Under the pieces are notes generated by a model, which saw nothing but the letters and a program-made list of their open reading frames with translations, was not told where the DNA came from and made no database searches. The translations under genes and the position numbers were made by a program. This document shows positions 1-11,639 of a DNA stretch of 64,000 bases, piece after piece. Origin of the DNA: Halichoerus grypus (Eukaryota > Chordata > Mammalia > Carnivora > Phocidae); contig NC_135712.1 in assembly GCF_964656455.1 (NCBI RefSeq), positions 65,353,239 to 65,417,238 on the forward strand, given 5' to 3'. The stretch's first letter is position 1. Every line of letters starts with the position of its first letter.

Positions 1-176
1 TGTGCCCACTTTAATACCCATCACCAGGCTAACCCATCCCCCCACCCCCTCCCCTCTAGAACCCTCAGTTTGTAGTTCTCCTTTTTAAAGGGGTCTTTGT
101 CTGGTTTGGGGATCAAGGTAATGCTGGCCTCATAAAAAGAGTTTGGAAGTTTTCCTTCCATTTCTATTCGATACAG
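1..176 (-). repeat. L1 fragment, antisense
   Basis: Bases 1-80 match the antisense L1 3'UTR block seen again near 30668-30740 (aatacccaccacc / taacccatcccccc). Bases about 95-176 read as antisense ORF2 (tttgtctggtttgggg, atgctggcctcataaaa). The join at about 85 implies an internal deletion or two fragments. Confidence 0.75.
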
Positions 177-1420
177 CTTATAATCCTATTTGGATCTTTT
201 TCATGTATTTCATCATTCCCCTGTAAAGATTGTCTTTATTGGAATTCTGCCTCTTGCTTCAGGTCTCATTACTGAAACCTGGCAGTTTTTAGATTTTTCT
301 TCTCAACCTTGGAAATGACTATGTCATATTGAAGTTTGCTCTTTTTCTACCTGAACTCCTAAATTTTTGTCTACTTTATTGGGACTAGTGTTTTTTTCTA
401 CTCTTTTTGTGATTCAGAAAAGGTGATCTTAAATCCTGTTTAAAATGAGTTTCCTTTTTCTACTTACACTGAATTGAAAATAGATGCTTCATGGCCTAGA
501 AACATGACTATCAAGTTATTTCCTGTGGGACATTATTAAATATCCCTTGGCAACAGCGATTCTAGACTTTAGGTTTTAATCAGAATTGTCCAACACCATA
601 TAGGTCACACTTTAATTAGATCTTCAATTAACTGTAAGTGCATTAAGTAATATCAGGATTTCTAGTTTTTTTGTTGTAATGTGCAAGGGGCTTTCAGCAG
701 AATACTTTTGAAGTTTGGTTTAGAAAGGTAGACTGTTGAATAATTCAATGAACCAGAATGAGAATATAAATTCGACAGACTGGATGTTCACTCTTATATA
801 AAAAGAGGTACAAGGTGGAATTTTGTTGGGAATTTACCATTTATGTTCCCCCCCCTTTTTTTTCCCATATTGGTCTGTCTACCTGGCATCAGAATTCTGT
901 CCTCCTCTTCTAACAATTTACCAGCTCTTTTTCTGAATAAATTCTAGCAAATATGATTCAATGACAGGTTCTGGCAAGGGATAACTGTGAACTTATCTCC
1001 CCCCCCCCCTTTTTTTATGAGCATTTAAAAGGAGTGGGAGTAGGCAAAACTAAAAAGAGTGATACTCAGTGAATAGAAGATTCTGGTAAATTCCCAGATT
1101 TCATTTATAGGAATCATGGTTTCTTTGGCTATAGAATAATTTCCCAGAATTCGTCAGAAGGCCCATTGTGCAAATAAAGGCAGAACAAAAAAAAAATAAA
1201 GGAATAGTAGAGTAGATCCCTGATCTTATAAGCTTTCTTTATACTACTAAGATGCCAACCATCCGAATAAAAAGTAAATAATTTATGATCTTATATAAAA
1301 AAAGCTACAATTTCTATGATAACTATGAAATGTATGTTTCACATGTACCTAATTTCTATTTGAAGTGAATATTACCAAAGAAAAACCACCAGTTAGAAAT
1401 TTGCTAATTTTGCAACCAAA
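176..1420. other. Intron, no recognised feature
   Basis: AT-rich intron. Only homopolymer runs stand out: C then T runs at about 849-865 and 1000-1017. Confidence 0.6.
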
Positions 1421-1424
1421 CAGG

Positions 1425-1625
1425 AATGGATTTGAATCCTGCTTTTGCCACTTACTAGCTGTCAGTCCAATGAAAGTAAAAATAAAAGTTCTTGGCCTCA
1501 GTTTCCTCTTCATAAAATAGAATTATGTATCTATCTTGGAGTGCTCTAATTCTGGAAAGAATTAGAAACAATATATGTTAATGCCCATGGTAGACACTTA
1601 TTTATTAGTGGTTATTATTATCATT
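1425..1625 (+). repeat. MIR SINE, sense
   Basis: Contains the diagnostic MIR core gccacttactagctgt (near 1446) followed by cctcagtttcctc (near 1496) and an AT-rich 3' part, in the expected order. Old and diverged. Confidence 0.75.
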
Positions 1626-1808
1626 ATTGTTTTTAATGGTATACTCTTGTTATTTATCCTCTACCCTCTACTAATACCTAAATGCTACTTGAGTGTATAG
1701 TAAATTTTGTTGTTTATATAGCTATCACTACCTAATAAATATAAGGAAAATATAATGCTGACCAAACATAAAATTTAGATATTTTAATTGTAATTTTCTT
1801 TCTTTCAG

Positions 1809-1943
1809 AATTACTTACTGTCATCTACCTTTCCAGAGTAAATGGCTCTATGTTGGAACAGAAAGAGGAAATACACATATTGTAAATATTGAATCTTTCA
1901 TTCTTTCTGGATATGTTATCATGTGGAACAAGGCAATTGAACT
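1809..1943 (+). CDS. STXBP5L: STXBP5L internal exon (WD40 region), exon 1 of 6 in window
   Basis: Coding exon of syntaxin-binding protein 5-like (tomosyn-2), a cytosolic WD40 protein of the tomosyn/lethal giant larvae family that binds syntaxin/SNAP-25 and inhibits vesicle priming and exocytosis. The exon follows a tttctttcag acceptor and ends before gtaagt. The first base completes a codon from an upstream exon outside the window; 44 codons follow, then two bases (CT) of a split Leu codon (phase 2). The peptide contains ITYCHLPFQSKWLYVGTERG and SGYVIMWNKAIE, typical beta-propeller blade strands. Residues such as NTHIVNIESF fit tomosyn-2 better than tomosyn-1 (STXBP5) as I remember the two; an alignment would settle it. 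No internal stop. Similar exon order and phases across all six exons argue for the functional gene, not a pseudogene. Confidence 0.93.
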
Positions 1944-2889
1944 GTAAGTTTGAACTTAAATACCACTTTATTTGGCTTGAGTATTTCATATGGTTATGTA
2001 AAGCATGTCAAATTACAGAGTTATTTGAAACATTTATAGCTAATTTATGATTAATTTGAGTGAAAAGTTTAGCTAAAATAATTTAAAACTGTAAAGACTT
2101 CTAAAAATATTGTAATATTAACATATTCTAATTTTAGACTTCCTGAATACTTATGGGTTTCTGAATAATTAAGGGTTATGTATGTAAAATTTGATGATAA
2201 AATACTAAGGCTTATTCTAAAAGTCATAAATGGAAATCATCTTTTTTTTGTAGCCGTTCTTAGTATAGCCACTTCCAATGGGAATGGCAAGTGGATTGTG
2301 ATCACATTTAGTTTTAGGTAAAAATAATCATGATCAGTTAACATATTTTTTATTGCTGGTAGCTCATTCTTCACTTGCCTGACTAACATATTATTCAGGG
2401 TTCTAAAGAGAATTAACTTATCAATATTTTTTATGTTGTGACATAATACAGCTATTTGGATATGTGGTTAGTGGTAATTACCACTTTGACTTTGGCGCTG
2501 ATACTTAAGTTTATGCACATATAAGACATAATGGAATTCCAAGCCATCTTTTTGTATGTAAACGAATAATTCTCCTGGTCACTGTGTTAATCAGAAAAAC
2601 AAATTTTCTTTAATAAATGTTTATGCTCTGTGCATATTAGGTCCTTAATAAGGTATGTTTAACTTGAGGCTGGCTCATTTTCATATATATATTCTGAGTT
2701 ACATAATTATTCTCCAGAACTCTGATTAAAACAACCTATTTAAATGAGGCTTGAGTCTGGTCTTTATAATAAATCTACTATTCCCTATTTTTAATGTTTC
2801 AGTGTGCCTGTATGTATAGGAAAGTTGTTACTAATTATATTCTTGTTACAATATTCCTTTTGTATTATGTCCTAATGGGTCTTTTGTTA

Positions 2890-3020
2890 TTGATAATTCT
2901 TCCTCCCTGATTAGATTAAGAACTGCACCAGGGCAAAATCTTTGTTCACTGCTCCTTTATTTTTCTTTAAACTTGGCTTATTTTGGTGCTTTCCACAGAG
3001 TGGCTACTAAATGACTGATG
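2890..3020 (+). repeat. L2 LINE 3' end, sense
   Basis: Shows the decayed L2 end: a cctccctgattagattaaga block, a caGGGcaaaatctttgttc block, and a gtggctactaaatgactgatga block. The rest of 1944-4140 is AT-rich intron in which I recognise nothing. Confidence 0.55.
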
Positions 3021-4157
3021 ACATTATTGAAGAACTAGTATGATAGTTACACACTAATATTGACTTAGAGCTTTCATTTACAATTATAATTAGTATGCGC
3101 TATTTTACTGATATATGTTTTAATGTTCTATATGTGTATTTTAAAAACATAGAATTATGTCTCCCAAAAAATTATTTAATTCTGTAGCTATTTGGGAAAA
3201 GTTTTACCACTATAACCTGAGTTCTATAAAAGTGGTAAATAGGGCTGAACTTAATGCTTGCTTTCATAATTTTCTTAGGATATTGACAAAAATGTAAATA
3301 AACTTGAGAGATTGAATTATAGAACATTTATACAAATTTAATATTAGTACAAATAGTGATATATGTATTATTTGTTTTCAGTTGAATGCTGCTAGTTAAG
3401 AAGTTCATTATCTAAATAGATCCAGTATTTCACCACTTTTGCTATTTTGTTTCCATATTCATTTACTTAACAAATACTTTTCATAGTTGAAATTAATACT
3501 ACCTGAATTAGTGACCTATACTTTACCTCTATGTATTTATATAGTCTAAACTTTATGATTTCAGGATTAATGATGAATTTAAAAACTAAAAAGGAGGGTA
3601 AAATTAAGAGAAACTAAAGTAAAATAAAGCACTTTTATTTTTCATAGTATGATCTTACAGCATAAGAATACAGCATAAGAATTTGATTTGATACAGCATA
3701 AGAATAGAAACTACCATTTATATAAATCTGATCTGTTAGAGAGTTGTACATGCCTCTGAAAATGTCCTGAAATATCCTCTAGAAATTATTATTAGACAAT
3801 ATCACCTCCTGAATGTTTCTTGGTTTACTTAGACCAGTTTTCCAAAAGTGTATTACATGGAATTATAGATCCATTGTGATCTATATAATTTTAAATGCCA
3901 ACCGCCAGTCTCCTAGAACTGTCTTTTAATTGTTCTCTACCTATTGAGATACATTAGAAAATGCATGCCGCTTCCTGTTAATATGTGTCGAGTGTATGGG
4001 ACAGTAATAAAATATTTGTTTAAAAGAGTCATTTCATTAATAGAATTTTACACACAGATTTTAACAATACATTTTCTAAGTATGGCAAATGCAGAATTGT
4101 CTTTAAGAGATATGTGAAATTATTTCAATTTAAGTTCCTACTTGAAATACTTTTTAT

Positions 4158-4368
4158 ATTTTATTTTTTTATTTTTATTTTTTAAAGATTTTATTTATTT
4201 ATTTGACAGAAACACAGCGAGAGAGGGAACACAAGCAGAGGGAGTAGGAGAGGGAGAAGCAGGCTCCCCGCTGAGCAGGGAGCCCAATGCGGGGCTCGAT
4301 CCCAGGACCCTGAGATCATGACCTGAGCCGAAGGCAGACACTTAACGACTGAGCCACCCAGGCGCCCC
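4158..4368 (-). repeat. Can-SINE (SINEC), antisense
   Basis: Full-length tRNA-derived SINE in reverse: T-rich tail, GAGAGAGGG and AAGCAGGCTCC blocks, ending CCACCCAGGCGCCCC. Flanked by a 14-bp direct repeat gaaatactttttat at 4144-4157 and 4369-4382, which fixes the borders. Confidence 0.95.
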
Positions 4369-4739
4369 GAAATACTTTTTATTCAATGTTATTTTTCAGT
4401 TTGTTTCTATTATTAGTGAAGTCTCTTAATTATAATTTTAGGCAGTTCTCATAATTATAGTTTGTGTTCCCAAAGTATATATATTGATTATTTGGAAACT
4501 GGAACACATTTTCCTTAGAAACAGTGATGTTTGTAGAACACCTCATAAAATAGTAGCATAGAACTAAATGGACATTAAAAATTTTTTTCTATGGGAAAAT
4601 CTATTCCAGGTTATACTATAGAAATAGATGTTTCTGCAGGGCAGCCCTAGCTTTTTAAAAAATGTAACCTATTTTTTCTACATATGACTAATGTTTGAGC
4701 ATGAAATTGATTATTAAATCATAAGTGTAAGACTTGTGT

Positions 4740-5370
4740 TTAACAATCACTCAAACATATTTATTGTGCGCTATGGTATGCTAGATACTGGAAACAACTA
4801 TGAACTGGGAAGACATAGTTACTGTCCTCTTGGGGCTTTCAGTCTAATGAGATTAATTAAAAAGGCAATTATAATATATTGGAAATAAAATGTGGCAATT
4901 CCATAAGAAGGACACCTAACATGTGGTCTCAGAGAAGTATCTGTGAAGGAAATTACATCTATGTTGAGATCCGAAGCATGAGAATTTTAGTTAGTTGAGG
5001 GAAGACTTGGGAGAGGGGGGTGGGGGTGTTTTAGGAAGAGGGGATAGAAGATTTAAAGAATGGAATGTGAGAGAGTTTTTGTTCCCTGCACAGGAATTTT
5101 AAGTAGTTTAGTTGGTTGGAATACCTGAAAGAGAATATGATAAAAGATAAAGGTTGAGGAGAGGTAATCAGGGTATATAATATGAAAGGCCTTGTAGGCC
5201 AGTTTGAGAAGTTTGGACTTAAAGTCCAGGAGCTGGATTTTGAAGGGTTTTAAGCAGAGAATTGACTTGATCAAATTTGCATTTAGGAAGACTACTCTGA
5301 AGGCAGGTATAGAGAAATGATTAAAGAGAGAAGACTGTATTCTTGGTAAACATTATCATTGATTTAGGAG
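4740..5370 (-). repeat. L2 LINE 3' region, antisense
   Basis: Reads as the reverse complement of an L2 end: ttattgtgcgctatggtatg, then the gggctttcagtctaatgag block, then ggccttgtaggcc and gggttttaagcagagaattg. About 600 bp, one of the longer L2 relics here. Confidence 0.65.
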
Positions 5371-5691
5371 TGGAGATAAGCTGACATAATTAAATACATA
5401 GAAGATAGAAGAGGCAAGACTTGGGTATTATGAGAAGATATAACAATAGAGAAGAATTAAGAGTGACCCCAGTTGTTAGAGCTTGAGCAACTATGTAGAT
5501 AAGGGTGTCATTTAGTGAAAGAAAGCAGGAGATTGAGTAGGTTGAGAAAAAAAATAATGAACTCAATTTTAGGTAGGTTGAGTTGTATTGTTTATAAGAC
5601 ATTCAAATGGAATTGGTATGGGAAAATGGTAGGAAGTGGGATATATGGATCCGAAGGTAATGAGATAGAGTATGGTGATTAACATAACATA

Positions 5692-5763
5692 ATAAAGAAA
5701 GAAAGAAAGAAAGAAAAAGGAAGAAAGAAAGAAAGAAAGAAAGTAAAGAAAGAAAAGAAAAAG
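5692..5763 (+). repeat. (GAAA)n microsatellite
   Basis: About 70 bp of GAAA repeats with a few interruptions (AAAAGG, GTAA). Likely length-polymorphic. Confidence 0.95.
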
Positions 5764-7190
5764 TATAAGAATTTGAACAGTTAAAAAAACAAGAATTTAT
5801 GATCATTGAAAAGATGAGATTGTGCATGAAGAGTGTATAGAAAACAGGTAGCAACCTAGCAGACAGTCAACCAATTCTGACTCACAGATATCTTGTTTTG
5901 TTTGGCTATCAGAGTATTTAAATATGTTCTGAGTTCTAATATTTGAAAATTGGCAAGTAGAAATAAAAATTTGGGTTTCCAGATTTTCATGAAAATTCAT
6001 AATGAGACAATTCTAGTTCGGTATTCTTGCCTGGCAGTCAGTAATCAGCTGGAACTGAGTAACAACCTTCCTTCTGTAGGTGGATAATGTGCTATTCAGT
6101 TTGGTACAGTTCTCATTCAGCCTGTTTGCTTCATTTGCAATACCTGCCTGGCTCCTGTGTGCTCTTGAATTCATGACCATATATTATATGAGAATAGATG
6201 ACAGACCAGGATAGAATACAAAGGAATATCAATATTTAAGATATAGGAAGAGAAAGAAGGCCCATAAAAGAAACTAAAGAAGCCATGATGGTAAATGAGA
6301 GGAAGAGAGATAAATAGGGATAACTAGAAGAATTATTGGGCATTATTTAGATGGATATTATATGATTTTAATTTCATTGATAATTCTATCTGAAGTAATT
6401 TTTGTAGGAATTACAGAATCCAGAGTGTACACCAATGCTTTTTTATTTTTTAAGTCAATTTCTAATGGCCATAAGTCTTTCAAGGAATGTTTGATAGTTT
6501 TTGGAAGTATAATGTCAGGGGAAAAGTTAGAAAAAATGTATCAAAATGTTAGTAGTCATTATATTCAGGCAGTAAAATAATGTGAGAGATTTTTTTCTTT
6601 TGACTATTAGTATCTTCTAAGTTTGGAATTTTTTTTACAACAAATAATATATCTTCTATAGTCTGAAAAAGTCAATACAAATAACTGAAGTTTAATGCTA
6701 AATTATTTTCTGAACTTGAGTGTTTTACAAATTCTGAGAATCTAAATGGAAGAGTTTTGCATATGGTCTAACTAGTGTTTCTCAAAGTATGTTTCAGTGA
6801 TTCCCTTAATATGGTCAATGAGAAATAATTCTATGGGCTAGTACTTTGGGAAAATATTGAAGATTTCAGTATTCACTTGCATATTATGGCTCTAAGAACC
6901 TTTGTAGAAGAAAAAAATATTTAACTTTGTTTAATTCAGGGTTTCCCAAACTTTTTTGATATGGAACACTCTTTATGTGAAATACCTTATATATTCATTA
7001 GTTTATCATGGAGCACACTTTGGTATTTGTTGTTCCAATCATACCCAAGAAACAGGAATTTGTAGGTTATTGGATATTATTAGTTTCCAAAGGATAATTG
7101 AAGGACACTGTTCCCTATGAGAGGCACCTTACTCTAATAAAACATTGCATTTAGAATGCAGAAAATAACTCTAGTTTCCAATTATTCCAG
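5764..7190. other. Intron, possible DNA-transposon remnant near 6770-7110
   Basis: Mostly featureless. The phrases agtgtttctcaaagtatg (near 6774) and gggtttcccaaactttttt (near 6939) resemble terminal regions of old hAT-type MER elements, too diverged to assign. Confidence 0.3.
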
Positions 7191-7194
7191 TGAT

Positions 7195-7345
7195 TACAAC
7201 AGTCATAATACATACTATTCATTGAGTACTTACTATGTTTTGGCATTATATTAGGTGCTATATATAAATATTCTAATCCTTGTAATTAGTAGGATCAGTA
7301 CTACTATCTCCATTTTTAGATAAGAAAATTTAGGATAAAACTGAT
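7195..7345 (-). repeat. MIR SINE, antisense
   Basis: Reverse MIR order: ttgagtacttactatgtttt, then ctaatccttgtaa, then ctccatttttagataagaaa. The stretch 7345-8549 that follows holds no feature I recognise. Confidence 0.75.
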
Positions 7346-8549
7346 AACAAAATATCTTATAAGTCTGTATTTATTCCTCTGAGTCTCGGTGGGGAGTCAG
7401 TATCTGGGAAACCTGGAGTTAATTTGTCACTTTTATCTGATCCCAAAAAGTTTTAAAATGTATTCTTCTTTACTATTTTGTGAAGAATCTTTGACGGTTT
7501 TCATGTATGCATAAGAAATAAATTATATTTTAAAAAGAAATAAATTAAAACTATGTCAATATAATCATAATAGGATTAATCTGGCATAATCAGACTGTTG
7601 AAGAAAAGATGTAGAAAATGAGCAATAATAAATCTATGGTCATATCAGGTCATATTGTATTTAAACATGACATAATCATATTCAACAATGATATGTCAAA
7701 GTAGGAAATATAAAAGAAACATGCCAGATATCAGAGTAGAATATTTTTAAAGTCAGATTTACAGAGTACAGGTCTTTTTAACAATATGCACTTAGACACA
7801 TAGTTAGCTGTTATTGATTACCCTGGATAACCAAATAAATGAGACATAACCAGCAAACTAGGTTTCCCCAGTTTGTCAGTTTTCTGTAAGTTGGCTAGCA
7901 CTAGAGAGAATTTCTTTGTAAATCAAAGGAGCTATTATACTTTTCTTAGGAGCAAAATCAGAGGTTTTATGTCAAAGAAAGTTGTAAGTCAGTTATGTAC
8001 TTTGCAATTTGGCTGAAACAGGCTTATAGCATTAGCTTTGTGGCCATGTAAGTTTTCTTTGTCTGTGTAAGTTCAATTTCAAATTTTCAGAGGCTTAGAT
8101 CTGGCAACAAACATAAAAATACCAATGCATAAATTCATAATTTGATGAAAAGACATAATTCATCTTGACTATTCATAATTTTTCTTTGATAATGAAGAAA
8201 CAAAGTTGATAACGTGAAAGATCTAAAGCATCCCTTTCATTATTAATATTATCTCTTCGAGTATATAATTTTTATGCTATAGAAATGAAGAATCCTGTTG
8301 TTATGTGGATCTCTGCTCTTAAACCTGATTTAAAAAAAAAAATTACACTTCCTCTAATAGAGTTAATAAGAGAAAGAAAAGTGGTCTTAAAGAAAACAAC
8401 CAAAACTCAAATGAATCTAAGTTTAAACCTGAGAATATTGGGAGTGTATTCCAGAGTAATTTCTTTGTTCCAGTCTATAATGGTAAGGTGTTTTAATTTT
8501 TATTTTTTAATTACTATTTTTTAATTACCATTTTGAATTGATTTAACAG

Positions 8550-8613
8550 ATCTACAAAGACTCATCCAGGTCCAGTTGTACATTTAAGTGATAGCCCAAG
8601 AGACGAAGGGAAA
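8550..8613 (+). CDS. STXBP5L: STXBP5L internal exon 2 of 6
   Basis: A 64-nt exon between a ttgatttaacag acceptor and a gtgagt donor. Its first base completes the Leu codon left open at 1943 (CT|A), then 21 codons follow, ending in phase 0. The peptide includes HPGPVVHLSDSPRDEGK, which matches the inter-strand loop that follows the IMWNKAIEL strand in tomosyns. Leu in VVHLSD and Arg in SPRDEGK favour STXBP5L over STXBP5 as I remember them. The exon is short and sits 6.6 kb from the previous exon and 25.6 kb from the next, so it would be easy to miss without the phase match on both sides. Confidence 0.92.
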
Positions 8614-9431
8614 GTGAGTATTACAAATACCATTATTCTTGCATTTATTTTCCTCATTCTTGAATGAAGGTGTTTCTTACTATTATTTTGTACCTAACTT
8701 GTAGCACAGTTCAAAGCATTCAGTGTTTTCTAAAATTATAATGTTGAATGAATGAATGAGCAAATAATGAATAAATGAATTATTCACACTAGTAATGGTC
8801 CCAAATTAAGTCTTTATTTTCACCTAGAGCTAAAGTTGGTATTTAATTCTAGAATTTTGAGGAAGTTATGGAATATGTGGAACAACTTGAATTTTCAAAT
8901 ATTTTATGCTGTAACTTAACAATATGTTTATCAATACCATTAATCATTGGCTTCTGCTATTCAGTTTTGGTAATGATAAATGGCCAATACTAAATAATCA
9001 TAAATTAGCCAATTTTGATTTTATAAATAGGTAATTATATAGAAAATTGTTCTGAGGTTACAGAAATAATCCTTATTCATTTTGTTTATTCATAATTTTC
9101 TTTTGATGATAAGGAAACAAAGTTGATAATATGAAAAGATCTAAAGCATCACTTTCATCATAAATATGGCCTCTTCAAGAATTTATTTTTTAGCTAAGTA
9201 CCATAGAAAACACCTGAGTAAATTAGTTAGTATAGGTTTGCTTCTTTATTTTTAAATGATAAAAACTGAATTTGCCTAATAAATATTGAGCCTGAAAGTC
9301 AAGTCTGCCTAATGGTAATAGAAAGAAAACTGGATTTCTTCAAATTGATCCATAAATACAGTGTTATTCCAATCAGGTGTCATCAGAATTTACTTATTTT
9401 TAAAGAAGTGATTCTAAAATTCTTAAGAAAA

Positions 9432-9620
9432 GGGCACCTGGGTTGCTCAGTCAGTTAAGCGTCTGCCTTTGGCTCAGGTCATGATCCCAGACTCCTGGGA
9501 TCAAGTCCAGAAACGGGCTTCCTGCTCCTCAGAGAGTCTGCTTCTCTCTCTGCCTCTACATCTCTCTCTCTCTCTTTGTCTTTCATGAATAAATAAATAA
9601 AATCTTAAAAAAAATAAAAT
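9432..9620 (+). repeat. Can-SINE, sense
   Basis: Starts gggcacctgggttgctcag, has the tcaggtcatgatcccag box and a (CT)n/AATAAATAAA tail. Flanked by a 16-bp direct repeat aaaattcttaagaaaa at 9416-9431 and 9621-9636. Confidence 0.95.
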
Positions 9621-9993
9621 AAAATTCTTAAGAAAAAGAAAATGTTTTTCTCCACATCCTCACCAACACTTGTTATTTCTTGTGTTTTTGATTTTAACCA
9701 TTCTGACAGGTGTAATGTGACATCTCATTATGGTTTTGATTTGCATTTCCCTGATTATGAGTGATGTTGAGCATCTTTTCATGTGTGTTTCATCTATATG
9801 TCTTCTTTGGAAAAATGTCTATTCATGTCTTTTGCCCATTTTTTAATTGGATTATTTGTGGTTTTTGGTGGTGTATCAGTTCTTAATATATTTTGGATAT
9901 TAACCCATTACTGGATATATCATTTGCAAATATCTTCAGTAGGTAGCCTTTTTGTTTTGTTAATGTTTTTATTCACCTTACAAAAGCTTTTTT

Positions 9994-10397
9994 TTTTTTT
10001 TTTAAGATTTATTTATTTATGGGGCGCCTGGATGGCTCAGTCTGTTAAGCATGTGCCTTCGGCTCAGGTCATAATCCCAGGATCCTGGGATGGAGCCCAC
10101 CCATGTCGTCAGGCTCCCTGCTCAGGGGGGAGTCTGCTTCTCCCTCTACCCCTCCCTGCTCGAGCTCTCTGTCTCTCTCTCTAATATAAATAAAATCTTT
10201 TTTTTAAAAAAAGATTTACCTATTTATTTTAGAGAGAGGGAGCATGAGTGTGAGTGGGAAGGAGGGGCAGAGGGAGAGAATCTTTTAAGCAGACTCCCCG
10301 ATGAGTGCAGAGCCCCACCCTGGCTGGATCCGATGACCCATGAGATCATGACCTGAGCTGAAGGAAACTAATGGACTGAGCCACCCAGGTGCCTTTG
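9994..10397 (-). repeat. Can-SINE, antisense, split by a second SINE
   Basis: The tail (9994-10020) and body (about 10211-10397, ending ccacccaggtgcc) are separated by the nested SINE at 10021-10210. Outer duplication tacaaaagcttttt at 9980-9993 and 10398-10411. Confidence 0.9.
10021..10210 (+). repeat. Can-SINE, sense, nested in the tail of another SINE
   Basis: Begins ggggcgcctggatggctcag and ends AATAAAATC plus T/A tract. Flanked by imperfect copies of aagatttatttattta (10004-10019; aagatttacctattta from 10211), which are host SINE tail sequence. Confidence 0.88.
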
Positions 10398-10650
10398 TAC
10401 AAAAGCTTTTTATTTTGGTGTAGTACCAATAGCTTAATTTTGCTTTTGTTTTCCTTGCCTGAAGAAACATATCTAGAAAAATATTTCGATAGCTGATGTC
10501 AAAGAAATTACTGACTATGTTTTCTTCTAAGAGTTTTATGGTTTCAGGTCTCACATTTAGGTCTTTAGTCCATTTTGAGTTTATTTTTGTATATAGTGTA
10601 AGAAAGTGGTCCAGTTTCATTCTTTTGCATGTAGCCATTTAGTTTTCCCA

Positions 10651-10736
10651 GCACTTGCTTTGGCAGCACATATACTAAAATTGGAATGATACAGAGAAAA
10701 TTAGCATGGCCCCTGGGCAAGAATGACAGTCAAATT
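10651..10736 (+). pseudogene. U6 snRNA retropseudogene, 3'-truncated, tailless
   Basis: Aligns without indels to U6 spliceosomal snRNA nucleotides 1-86 of 107 (ttggcagcacatatacta, aaattggaatgatacagag, attagcatggcccctg are unmistakable). Differences include several C-to-T changes and substitutions in the first three bases. It stops at caaatt, lacking the U6 3' end and any poly(A) or T terminator. A 16-bp duplication ttagttttcccagcac at 10639-10654 and 10735-10750 overlaps its ends and is L1 sequence of the host element. Not expected to be functional. Confidence 0.95.
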
Positions 10737-11639
10737 AGTTTTCCCAGCACCATTTGTTGAAGAGACTGTCTTTTCACCATTGTGTATTATTGCCTCCTTT
10801 ATCATAGATTAATTGACCATATAAGCATGGGTTTATTTCTGGACTCTCTATTCTGTTCATTGATCTATGTGTCTGTTCTTGTGCCAGTATCATACTGTTT
10901 TACTACAGCTTCATAGTGTATCTTGAATTCTGGGATTATGATGCCTCCAGCTTTATGCACTGTTGGTGGGAATGCATATTGGTACAGCCCCTGTGAAAAA
11001 TAGTATAGAAGCTCCTCAAAAAATAAAAAATGGAAATACCATATGATCTAATAATCACACTATTGGACATTTATCCAAAACCCAAAAACACCCATTTGAA
11101 AAGATATATGCACTCCTGTGTTTATTGCAGCATTATTTACAATAGCCAGCATATAGTAGCAACCCATGTGTCCATCCACAGATGAATGGATGAAGAAGAT
11201 GTGGTATATATACACAATGGGGAATATTGCCCATCCATAAAAAAAAGAATGAGATCTTGTCATTTGCAACAATATGGATGGATCTGGAGGATGAAATAAG
11301 TGAAATAAGAGAAAGACAGATACCATATGATTTGACTCATATGTGGAATTTAAGAAACAAAACAAATGAACAAAGAGAAAAAGAGACAAGCAAAAAACCA
11401 GACTCTTGATTATAGAGAACAAATCTTTTGTTGCCAGAGAGGAGGAGGTTGGGGAGAGGGTTGAAATAGATAAATGGGATCAAGAACACACTTATCTTGA
11501 TGAGCACTGAATAATGTATAGAATTGTTGAATTATACATATTGTACACCTGAAAGTAATATAAGCTGTATATAAAAAAAAGAAGAAAAATAAAATTAGTA
11601 ACTATAAATTTTGAAAAGGGAAAATGTTTTAAGACATTT

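Larger units (their letters stand above)
9638..11630 (+). mobile_element. Twin-primed (5'-inverted) L1, 3' part in + orientation
   Basis: From about 9649 to 10955 the sequence is L1 ORF2 C-terminal region in antisense. At about 10956 it switches to sense, starting gcactgttggtgggaatg and running through the 3' end to an A-rich tail near 11580. The inverted part ends, in L1 coordinates, almost exactly where the sense part begins, the signature of twin priming during target-primed reverse transcription. A candidate 11-bp target duplication gaaaatgtttt lies at 9638-9648 and 11620-11630. It carries later insertions at 9994-10397 and 10655-10736. Confidence 0.85.

Noticed and set aside
5053..6000. 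Several short minus-strand open frames
   Set aside because: They cover an antisense L2 and the GAAA microsatellite (read as TTTC) and carry no protein motif.
10651..10736. Functional U6 snRNA gene
   Set aside because: Lacks the last 21 nucleotides, the T terminator and any visible upstream PSE/TATA arrangement; sits in L1 DNA.
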